Under the pieces are notes generated by a model, which was not told the DNA's origin, searched no databases, and saw nothing but the letters and a program-made list of their open reading frames with translations. Positions 56,803-63,548 of a DNA stretch of 64,000 nucleotides are shown piece by piece. Origin of the DNA: Acidianus brierleyi (GTDB taxonomy: Archaea > Thermoproteota > Thermoprotei_A > Sulfolobales > Sulfolobaceae); NCBI RefSeq assembly GCF_003201835.2, contig NZ_CP029289.2, positions 1,798,001 through 1,862,000 on the forward strand, given 5' to 3'. Numbering within the stretch: position 1 is the first letter of the stretch; each line of letters opens with the position of its first letter. The position numbers and the translations under genes are program-made.

Positions 56803-57818
56803 ATTATATATCCCCCACTAATTCCTTGTGATGTATTTGTTATTTTTATTGATTCATCAGCAGATATACCATTAATAGCTCTTATAGCATCTATATTTTC
56901 TGGCACTACTATAGATTCTTGATGAACTGCATAGGTCAGAAATACCTCAGAACCTTTAGTATATATTGAATCCTCGAATACTACTACCTCCCTAATATCG
57001 TTTCTCATTTTACCTAAATCTCTAGCTACTTCTATAATTTCCGCAGTAGAAGAAATCTTAGATCTAGAGCTAACCATAACTATTCTAGGAGTATTTAAGA
57101 ATATACTCACTATATCTTCCTTATCTATTTGTTGCTTAAAAGTAACATTAAGCAAATGAACATGCATAAGAGTTGTAGGGGCTATTATTGCACTAGTTAT
57201 TATATCGAGATCTTTAAGCACGCTGTTAACGTCTTTAGCATGATGACTAGGAATAGTAGCTGGGTCTAATACTAATGCATTTATTGGTCCCTTTTTGAAT
57301 TCTTTAGGATCTGCAGCTCGTCTTACTATAGTAGCCCTTACTTTATCTATCTTTCCTAGTTTTGATAGTGTGCAAATTGTCCTTAAAAGAGCTGTAGTAT
57401 TGCAAGATACTACTCTTACGTATTTCTTATTTAACGCTTCGTCATAATTACATAATGCTGAAAAGGATACGTCAGCAACATTAGGTTTTTCTCCACCTTG
57501 GAAAATAGCTCTTTTTTCATATTTTTCATATAATGTTTTATATTGAGCCCCAACACCGTTTGGAGTAGCATCGACAATAATATCGGAGTATTTGATCATA
57601 TCCTCTATGTTTCCTGATATCTTTATTCCTGACTCCTCAAATTTTTTTGAAGATTCATCAGGAGAAAATATCTTTATTCCTTTACTTTGAGCAACTAACG
57701 CTTCCATATTAGGGCTAGTCTTTGAAACTCCAACTAATTCCATATCTGGTTGCAACATTATAGCTTCTGCAACTCTTTTCCCTATTGTGCCATATCCGTT
57801 AACTGATACTCTAATCAA
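56799..57818 (-). CDS. gap: Glyceraldehyde-3-phosphate dehydrogenase, archaeal type
   Basis: 339 residues. VNGYGTIGKRVAEA binds NAD(P); catalytic Cys in VVSCNTTALLRT at about 140; H-A-KDVN block (SHHAKDVN). In Sulfolobales, it works in gluconeogenesis with PGK. Start TTG at 57818 right after the pgk stop, with GGTGA 6 nt upstream. Middle gene of pgk-gap-usp. Confidence 0.94.
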   Translation of the reverse strand: MIRVSVNGYGTIGKRVAEAIMLQPDMELVGVSKTSPNMEALVAQSKGIKIFSPDESSKKFEESGIKISGNIEDMIKYSDIIVDATPNGVGAQYKTLYEKYEKRAIFQGGEKPNVADVSFSALCNYDEALNKKYVRVVSCNTTALLRTICTLSKLGKIDKVRATIVRRAADPKEFKKGPINALVLDPATIPSHHAKDVNSVLKDLDIITSAIIAPTTLMHVHLLNVTFKQQIDKEDIVSIFLNTPRIVMVSSRSKISSTAEIIEVARDLGKMRNDIREVVVFEDSIYTKGSEVFLTYAVHQESIVVPENIDAIRAINGISADESIKITNTSQGISGGYII

Positions 57819-59045
57819 TTATTTCACCCCAGAGGTAGATAAAACTTCTAATGCTGGAAGTTTTTCTCCAGCTAAAAATAAAAGTAAAGCTCCTCCTCCT
57901 GTTGATATATGAACTTTATTACTGTCTACAGTTACATTTCCCAACATGCTTATCATATGGCCTCCACCAATTATAAGATAACCTGAACTTTCCAAAGCAT
58001 CAACTAACAATGTTTTACTACCTTCTCTAAATCTTTCATCTTCTATTATACCCATTGGACCTCTCATAACTATTACTTTAGCATCTTTTATAAAAGACGA
58101 GTATATACCAGTAGTAGTAGTTCCTATATCTTTAATAACGCCGGTAAGTTTATTTAAAGGCTCTTCTATAACTTTGCCTTCCTTTTCTACCCTAAAATCA
58201 ACTGGAATCTCTATGGGACCTCCCATTAGAAGTATTTTCCTTGCTCTAGGTACTAGAGATAATATTCCAAGTTTTTCCAAAACCCTAATATTATCCTTAC
58301 CTATATCGAGACCCTTAGCTACAGCAAAAAGTTCAGCAATTAAGCCTCCTGTAAGTATTCTATCAGCTAATCTTTTTTTAACTAAATTTTCTATTATTCT
58401 AACACTATCTAGAACTTTGCCGCCACCTAGTATAAAGACCTTAGGATAATCATCTGGATTAAATATCTTAGCTAATGCTGATACTTCTTTCTCCATTAAT
58501 CTACCAGCACTAGATTTCAAAACTACAGGAAAACCAACTAAACTAGCCTGACTTCTATGAGAAGCCGCAAAAGCATCGTTCACATAACCATCAAACAATG
58601 GAGAAAGTCTTCTAACTAAATAACTCTTAGCATGTTGTGAAGGAGATGCTTCTATTAACTCTTCTGAAACAAACCTAACATTATCCAATAACATGACCCT
58701 ACCCTTCTCAAGATTTTGTATTTTTTCTCTAGCATATGGCCCCATTACGTCTTCTATAAATTCCACATCAGTATCTAGATATTTGGAAAGTATTTTGGCG
58801 TGCTCCTCAAGCGATATAAAATCATTATCCCCAGGTCTTCCCTGATGTGAAATCAAAACTACAGAATTTCCCTTTTCTACTAATTCTCTGATTGTAGAAT
58901 TATATGCCTTAAGTCTCGAATCATCCAATAAATTACCAGTTTTAGGATCTACTGGTGAATTTATATCTATACGTACGAGAATCTTTTTACTACTAAAATC
59001 AACATCGTCTAAAGTAGGAATTAATAGATCATTTATCTTGATCAG
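57819..59045 (-). CDS. pgk: Phosphoglycerate kinase, start codon unclear
   Basis: At least 369 residues are open from the TTG at 58928, but the frame continues upstream through KKILVRIDINSPVD, the N-terminal PGK signature, so translation must begin earlier. Between that signature and about 59060 there is no ATG, GTG or TTG in frame; only CTG (59045), ATA and GTT occur. One extra G in the G5 run (59053-59057) would bring an upstream TTG into frame (TTG GGG GGA AAA). FVNDAFAASHRSQAS and GGGKVLDSV confirm the enzyme. I give the CTG as a nominal start. Confidence 0.85.
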   Translation of the reverse strand: MIKINDLLIPTLDDVDFSSKKILVRIDINSPVDPKTGNLLDDSRLKAYNSTIRELVEKGNSVVLISHQGRPGDNDFISLEEHAKILSKYLDTDVEFIEDVMGPYAREKIQNLEKGRVMLLDNVRFVSEELIEASPSQHAKSYLVRRLSPLFDGYVNDAFAASHRSQASLVGFPVVLKSSAGRLMEKEVSALAKIFNPDDYPKVFILGGGKVLDSVRIIENLVKKRLADRILTGGLIAELFAVAKGLDIGKDNIRVLEKLGILSLVPRARKILLMGGPIEIPVDFRVEKEGKVIEEPLNKLTGVIKDIGTTTTGIYSSFIKDAKVIVMRGPMGIIEDERFREGSKTLLVDALESSGYLIIGGGHMISMLGNVTVDSNKVHISTGGGALLLFLAGEKLPALEVLSTSGVK

Positions 59046-59281
59046 AACTTTTCCCCCAAAATACTTTCTAATTAATAGATTTTAATGTTGTTGCGATTTT
59101 GTTCTCAAAATCTAGAAATAGATAGATAAAAGTTACATCTATAATTACTGTTTTGTCTATACTTCATTAAATTAGAATAATTCTAATCATAATGTTTACT
59201 ATATATAGTTCTCTAAATATAATAAAAATGCAAGAAGATATAATTTACACCGCTAAAATGCTTTTTACACTTATTAATCAG
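59046..59281. other. Intergenic region between pgk and tRNA-Gln
   Basis: AT-rich. It contains the pgk promoter (ATTAAAATC near 59080-59088 on the minus strand) and a small palindrome AGAATAATTCT near 59174. No gene seen. Confidence 0.35.
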
Positions 59282-59354
59282 TAGCCGGGCAGGGATTCGA
59301 ACCCTGGTTCCAGGGGCCAGAGCCCTAGATCCTTGGCCGCTAGACTACCCGGCT
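59282..59354 (-). tRNA. tRNA-Gln (CTG)
   Basis: 73-nt cloverleaf on the minus strand. Acceptor AGCCGGG/CCCGGCT, anticodon stem TAGGG/CCCTG with loop CTCTGGC giving CTG, T-arm CAGGG-TTCGAAT-CCCTG, discriminator A. A TATA-like ACTTTAAAAC at about 59376-59385 lies 26 nt upstream. No intron. Confidence 0.93.
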
Positions 59355-59418
59355 AAGATGTATTTGTTATTACAAGGTTTTAAAGTTTTTATTGAGATAA
59401 CTATATGAGGGTAATAAT

Positions 59419-60168
59419 TTGTTTCCAAAGATCTTTAAGCGAGGTTCCAGCAATAACAGTAATTATATCAAGAACGACTTAGGTGAGTGGTTGTTAGTAT
59501 CTAGAAATCCTGAAATTTCATTTATAGACTGGTCTGTAAGAAAAACAATTAAAAAATTGGGCTGCAAAAAATTTGATTTCTATATTTTACAATATGATAA
59601 AGATAACAATATAAAAAATTTCATCTCAAATAAAGTAATGATAATTTCAAAACAAAATTTAAGAGAATCGGACATAATTCAAGGATTAAACAAAACATTA
59701 GAGAATTTTGCATTAATAGGAGAAACCAAAATAAGTAAATTAAAAATTTGCGGAGATGTATATTTATTTCTCTACTTCGATATAATTCTGAAAAAGATTA
59801 AAAATTATCATACCTCTGTTAAGGTTTTACTTCCTCCTCTTGGAATTAAAACATCTAATATTCCTTACACACCAGAAGATCTCTTTAAGGATATATTAAA
59901 TAATGCCATGAATACCTCATGTACAACTGAATTTGAAGTTCAAGAAGGAAAGTATGCTAGAATATTAGCTGACTGCGAAAATATATCGCAGTATGATAAT
60001 CTAAAATATGTAATACCTTATTTTATAGACGCTGGTGAGATGAAAATTTCCATTAAAAAAAGTGAACTAACCAAGAGTGAAATACAATTAGATATTTTTG
60101 GATTTAAATCAAAATCTTTAATTCCTCTAGTATGGGATAACTTTATGTCAACATATGCACAATGTTAA
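59419..60168 (+). CDS. Hypothetical protein
   Basis: 249 residues beginning at a TTG (FPKIFKRGSSNN). Soluble and rich in Lys, Asn and Ile, with no signal or membrane segment. I recognise no domain. Located between two tRNA genes, next to the integrated element, but its composition does not stand out. A TATA-like TTTTAAAGTTTT lies at about 59380 on the plus strand. Confidence 0.6.
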   Translation: MFPKIFKRGSSNNSNYIKNDLGEWLLVSRNPEISFIDWSVRKTIKKLGCKKFDFYILQYDKDNNIKNFISNKVMIISKQNLRESDIIQGLNKTLENFALIGETKISKLKICGDVYLFLYFDIILKKIKNYHTSVKVLLPPLGIKTSNIPYTPEDLFKDILNNAMNTSCTTEFEVQEGKYARILADCENISQYDNLKYVIPYFIDAGEMKISIKKSELTKSEIQLDIFGFKSKSLIPLVWDNFMSTYAQC

Positions 60169-60209
60169 TATTCAGAAGATTTTTAGCTTAGAAAGATAAA
60201 AGAAGTCTT

Positions 60210-60298
60210 GCCGCCGTAGCTCAGCATGGTTAGAGCGCCGGACTCATACGGCACTCTGGGATATCCGGTTGTCCGGGGTTCAAATCCCCGCGGCGGCA
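60210..60298 (+). tRNA. tRNA-Met (CAT, elongator type) with a 14-nt intron
   Basis: Acceptor GCCGCCG/CGGCGGC, anticodon stem CCGGA/TCCGG, loop CTCATA-A with intron 60249-60262 after position 37. Bulge-helix-bulge: central helix CTCA/TGGG, bulges TA^C and AT^A. Discriminator A. CAT could also be an isoleucine tRNA with modified C34, but intron and acceptor fit elongator Met. Its 3' exon is the left attachment repeat. Confidence 0.9.
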
Positions 60299-60301
60299 CC
60301 T
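60263..60301 (+). repeat. Left attachment-site repeat (tRNA-Met 3' exon)
   Basis: 39 bp identical to 61932-61970. It begins exactly at the first base after the tRNA intron and runs 3 bp past the discriminator. The arrangement is that of an element integrated into a tRNA gene that kept the gene whole. Confidence 0.9.
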
Positions 60302-60308
60302 ACGTACT

Positions 60309-60460
60309 TTTAACGTAATTTTTGTCAGTATAAAGTGAGAAAAATCCTAGAATTTAACGTCTCTCGATTTTTATTTAACGCATATGTAGGATAACATATC
60401 TGACGTAAGAATTTACTAAAATTTAACGCCTAACGGGTTTTTCACGCCGTTAATTTAACA
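60309..60460 (+). repeat. Left cluster of TTTAACG motifs
   Basis: TTTAACG occurs at 60309, 60353, 60374 and 60422, and TTTAACA at 60454, all in the same orientation. The copy at 60353 extends to TTTAACGTCTC, which recurs at 61808. Such a series could be iterons of an origin, integrase arm sites or operators. Confidence 0.6.
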
Positions 60461-60676
60461 CATTTTCTGTTTTCTACTGGATTACTTACACTGTTAAGTA
60501 CTATACTAACCCAAGACTTTTACACCTTACTCTTTTTCTCAGGAGTAATATCTTCCCTAGGATAGCTGGAGAGAAGGATTGACTAAGGTTACGCGGAAAT
60601 GGTCTAGCCTCAATCCGAATTGAGTCGCATTTAATTAATCGCTCAGCCTCTTAAGCAATTGGTGTAAGGATAGAGG

Positions 60677-60881
60677 GAATTAATAGATTTAGCCGAGGTC
60701 AATAATACTCCTGCACTGAGGGTTTCGGAAGAACTTCAGAAATATAAGTTAATAAGAGAGGAAAGAGAAACCACATTTCCTAGAAGGAGGTTAATTTAAT
60801 TTAACCGATGATGGGAAATATGTAGCCGTAAGAATAAAGGAAATTATGGAAGTATTAGTTAAGAATCATCCGCCTTTATAA
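60677..60881 (+). pseudogene. Remnant of a winged-helix regulator
   Basis: The first frame (60677-60799) reads ALRVSEELQKYKLIREERET and then stops. A second frame (60801-60881) continues LTDDGKYVAVRIKEIMEVL, the wing and last helix usual in small archaeal winged-helix proteins. The frames differ by one shift and there is no start codon, so this is a relic. Confidence 0.5.
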
Positions 60882-61282
60882 TCAATTTAGCGTTCTTGTC
60901 GAAGCATATCATCATTCTCGAAAAGAAATCTTCCCTACCTAAAATAAGGCTTGGAAAAACTCCTTCATAAATGCCGAAATCGGCTACTGCAATAGGTATT
61001 TCAAAATTTTCATTTAGCTCTACGAAATGAAATTTTAATTTGTACCTTTTTGTATGTAAATTTAGATTGGTTAATATAATGGTATCAAAGTAATGATCTT
61101 CTAGATTATCAAAACACTCGTTTAACGTTCTCCTAATTTATTAAAGAAAATCTACTACCGCTATCTGGTAATGCGTATATCAAAACATCTTCCCCAGACT
61201 TAGGGCACTCCATCCTTACTTTTATTAAAGGTACTGAGTAACCTTCGGCGTTAATAAAAGGGATCTCTATTTCTTTACCCAT
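60859..61282 (-). pseudogene. Retropepsin-like aspartic-protease-family protein, frameshifted
   Basis: ATG at 61282; 49 codons, including YALPDSGSRFSLIN with the aspartic-protease-like DSG at about 40-42, end at TAG 61133. The other half is one frame away (RRTLNECFDNLEDHYFDTI, then FHFVELNENFEIPIA and PSLILGREDFFSR) and ends at 60859. Total length 424 nt (3n+1), so one extra base, most simply one T in AATTAGG. A second copy of the C-terminal half lies at 63286. The start follows the small gene at 61284 within 1-2 nt. Confidence 0.7.
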
Positions 61283-61283
61283 A

Positions 61284-61451
61284 CTAACTCTTTTCTTGCT
61301 TCACTACCGTTAAAATATCATACTGACTCCTTTTATACCCCTTCTTTTCCATTATTTCCTCGACTTCCTCCCACGAATTACCCTCAGCCACTATGTTTCT
61401 ATTCTCATCTATCGCCAAATACTTTCTTACGAGCTTAATGTTCTCAGACAT
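61284..61451 (-). CDS. Small DUF5678-like protein, partner of the aspartic-protease-like gene
   Basis: 55 residues: KLVRKYLAIDENRNIVAEG then SWEEVEEIMEKKGYKRSQYD. The pattern of a short beta-start followed by an amphipathic helix is the one I know from DUF5678 proteins, which in archaea are often encoded just before a retropepsin-like protein. The pair looks like a toxin-antitoxin-like module, but its function is not established. The stop TAG and the next ATG are 1 nt apart, so the genes are coupled. Confidence 0.65.
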   Translation of the reverse strand: MSENIKLVRKYLAIDENRNIVAEGNSWEEVEEIMEKKGYKRSQYDILTVVKQEKS

Positions 61452-61807
61452 GTTCTCAAATTAAATATAAACTTGTAGAACTATAACTTTATCTACTGCA
61501 CTCTATTGTTTCAAATTTTTGAACTAGAGACGTGCTTGTCCTTTTAGTATTTAAAAGATTAAAATATGCTTTCACTTATGGAAATAAGTGTTATGAGACG
61601 ATAATAGCAATATTAGCTGGAAAAAGTTAGTATACTATACGATTATTTAATGTAAAAGCTTGAATGCGACAAAAATCTTTTTTAGCAACATTTTCTAAAA
61701 TCAAACAGGAAATAATATTCAGTTTATAGATAAGTTATTGTGGTAAGAAGTTCACAGAATTTATACGGAGATGAGGAGAACTGACAAATAATTGAGGTAT
61801 TTAAGGG
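61452..61807. other. Non-coding stretch inside the integrated element
   Basis: AT-rich; contains a small inverted repeat ACTTATGG-AAATAAGT near 61572-61588, which could form a weak hairpin. No gene or clear remnant was found. The promoter of the small gene at 61451 should lie at its left end. Confidence 0.35.
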
Positions 61808-61923
61808 TTTAACGTCTCATACTATGTAGATTCTTTCATCTAATAATTAATCTAAATTATAATATTAGAATGAAAATTAACCCTTTAACATAAAGGTATT
61901 AAATCAAACCTATTAATTTAACG
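61808..61923 (+). repeat. Right cluster of TTTAACG motifs
   Basis: TTTAACGTCTC at 61808-61818, TTTAACA at 61884, TTTAACGTCTT at 61917, next to the right attachment repeat, in the same orientation as the left cluster. Confidence 0.55.
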
Positions 61924-61931
61924 TCTTAAAC

Positions 61932-61970
61932 ATCCGGTTGTCCGGGGTTCAAATCCCCGCGGCGGCACCT
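61932..61970 (+). repeat. Right attachment-site repeat
   Basis: Exact 39-bp copy of the tRNA-Met 3' exon plus 3 bp (60263-60301). It lacks the 5' part of the tRNA, so this copy is not a gene. Confidence 0.9.
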
Positions 61971-62357
61971 CCCTAATCTTTTTCATGAATTAAAATAGTT
62001 TTTATGTTATCATGAGAGGAGGATGATTGGGAACATCTAAAGTTTCTAGAAATGTAACAATAATATTTATCAGTAAGAATATGATACAAATTTTATTGTG
62101 TTTTTCAATTTACTAGAAGATTAGGAATTTATAGGCTATACTTAAGAAGAACTCTTAAATTTAGGAATAGATAGTACAAATAGCTAATGGCGAAATAGAT
62201 AAGAAGATTTATACTATGTCGATAAAGTTTCTGAATTTTTGACTAGAGATAATAGCTAGTTTTTCCTTCTATAACTAAAGGCTGATTCTATTTAGCATCA
62301 CCTTTTAAAAAATGTACAATATAATAAAAAATATTAATTCTTATTTATCAGTAAATC
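61971..62357. other. Intergenic region after the integrated element
   Basis: AT-rich. A plus-strand fragment near 62200-62260 reads EDLYYVDKVSEFLTRDN and looks like decayed coding sequence; nothing else is recognisable. Confidence 0.35.
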
Positions 62358-62519
62358 CTACTGAACGTTACATGCAATAGCTAAACCTATACAGTAATCA
62401 GTACATGTAACTCCATCTAAAACTTCTATGTCATTGTCACCAGCACAGTCGTATACGAGACACTAATAAAAACAAACATAAGAAGCATCTGGATCTGGTG
62501 GATCATTCTTTACGCACAT
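62358..62519 (-). pseudogene. Cysteine-rich mini-protein interrupted by an in-frame UAG
   Basis: ATG at 62519, UAG at codon 19 (62463-62465), then open to a second UAG at 62358. Read through, it has 52 residues with seven Cys (MCVKNDPPDPDASYVCFY, then CLVYDCAGDND, TCTDYCIG, IACNVQ). GGTGA overlaps the end of the preceding gene 7-8 nt before the ATG. The even Cys spacing on both sides of the UAG suggests one former peptide, perhaps disulfide-bonded or metal-binding. It is most likely a nonsense mutation; readthrough is an alternative. Confidence 0.55.
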
Positions 62520-62520
62520 C

Positions 62521-62961
62521 TTATTTCACCTTTTTTATCTCTATTTTTTCTGGTTCATAAGTAGTCAAAACGTTTGAAAGTGCGTTTCCTTTTATTTCAT
62601 ATCTGCCTGATACTACTTTAGTTACCTTATTTTCTCTTAATAAATAAGATTCAGCAGTAAATACTTTCTTATCTCCTTCTCTTTTAATATTCTCCAAAAT
62701 ATTTAATACTACAACGTGACCCCTATTTTCTTCTGCGACAATGAAATGATACTCCTTATCCTTTTCCTTAATTATGACCTCGTATCCTACTTTCCCGTCC
62801 TTAGCTTTCACAAATGCGAAAGAGTAGTTTCCTATCTGTATATGATCTCTAATTTCAAATTCTACCTTATTACCTTTATTTAATCTATCTATATATTGCT
62901 TTCTCTTTTTTACGATATCATCTATAATATCAAATTTCTGTGTAAGATCTTCAAACTCTAT
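62521..62961 (-). CDS. Hypothetical protein with ATA in the start position
   Basis: The frame is open from 62961, immediately after GAGGTGA (62968-62974), and encodes about 146 residues (EFEDLTQKFDIIDDIVKKRK near the start, then KVGYEVIIKEKDKEYHFIVA). The spacing from the Shine-Dalgarno fits the ATA codon at 62961; an ACG at 62964 is too close, and the first canonical codon is GTG at 62811, 150 nt further in. So either ATA is used, or an ATG has mutated. Beta-rich C-terminal half; no known domain. It pairs with the Cys-rich ORF downstream. Confidence 0.6.
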   Translation of the reverse strand: MEFEDLTQKFDIIDDIVKKRKQYIDRLNKGNKVEFEIRDHIQIGNYSFAFVKAKDGKVGYEVIIKEKDKEYHFIVAEENRGHVVVLNILENIKREGDKKVFTAESYLLRENKVTKVVSGRYEIKGNALSNVLTTYEPEKIEIKKVK

Positions 62962-62967
62962 CGTTTA

Positions 62968-62974
62968 TCACCTC
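62968..62974 (-). promoter_or_regulatory. Strong Shine-Dalgarno before an ATA codon
   Basis: Minus strand GAGGTGA, a full match to the 3' end of crenarchaeal 16S rRNA as I know it, six nt before ATA. It decides the start of the hypothetical gene at 62961. Confidence 0.6.
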
Positions 62975-63168
62975 AATATATATTACGTGTAATCAGCTTT
63001 TTTTTTAACTCTCGTTTACTCTAAAAAGTTTTAATAAATAATGGATATAAAGTTTCTTAATACTAAAAAGTCTGTAATACATTTAAGCAAGAACTAAACT
63101 AATTTTAGCAGAACTAGCTTCTTTGCTTTTGCGTTATCCTTTTTATATAAACGCAATAATTTCACTTA

Positions 63169-63264
63169 TTATCTTTCTCTAAAGCGGTACTTGTAAGTCT
63201 CGATCTTACATCTCAAATTATCAACAAGCAATTTAGTCTCAAAGCTCATATTCTTTTCCTTCAT
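63169..63264 (-). pseudogene. Possible antitoxin-like C-terminal fragment
   Basis: 31 codons from the ATG at 63264: MKEKNMSFETKLLVDNLRC and KIETYKYRFRER. The open frame goes a few codons further up (TAKAEEA) to a TAA. It resembles the C-terminal half of small ribbon-helix-helix or VapB-like proteins, without the DNA-binding strand. It lies just beside the truncated aspartic-protease-like fragment. Confidence 0.35.
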
Positions 63265-63285
63265 GGCCTCCTCAGCTTTTGCCGT

Positions 63286-63548
63286 TTAGTCGATAAAGTT
63301 ATGATTTCTAATATACTCACTCCAAAAGAAAGGTATAGCATAAAATTTCACTTCGTAGAACTTAATGGGACGTTACAGATACCAGTAGCACCTTTAGATT
63401 TCGTAAACTTAGGTGAGGGTATATATCCCAGCCTAATTTTAGGTAGAGATGATTTCTTTTCAAGAACAATAATATACTTTGACAGGAACATAAGATTAAT
63501 TATTAAGGCTGATAGTGTTTACATTAAGGCTGATAGTGTTTACCCGTG
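63286..63548 (+). pseudogene. Truncated second copy of the retropepsin-like protein
   Basis: YSIKFHFVELNGTLQIPVA, then YPSLILGRDDFFSRTIIYFD and LIIKAD match the C-terminal half of the protein at 60859-61132. The N-terminal half with the DSG motif is missing. At the end a 21-bp unit (attaaggctgatagtgtttac) is repeated in tandem, 63502-63522 and 63523-63543, directly at the stop of the transposase gene on the other strand. Confidence 0.6.
63502..63543 (+). repeat. Perfect tandem duplication of 21 bp
   Basis: Two exact 21-bp units with no spacer, adding seven residues in frame. It coincides with the 3' end of the transposase open frame and so probably marks the insertion junction or a repair event. 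Confidence 0.75.

Larger units (their letters stand above)
60302..61931. mobile_element. Decayed integrated element in tRNA-Met
   Basis: 1.63 kb between the 39-bp direct repeats. Contents: a cluster of TTTAACG motifs near each end, a winged-helix gene remnant, a DUF5678-like small gene and a frameshifted aspartic-protease-like gene. No integrase or replication gene is left. The size and content suggest a deleted plasmid or virus-derived element, or a satellite that depended on another integrase. Confidence 0.8.

Noticed and set aside
60302..62000. CRISPR array from the repeated TTTAACG motifs
   Set aside because: The motif is only 7 bp, spacing is irregular (about 21-48 bp) and there are no longer repeats or uniform spacers.
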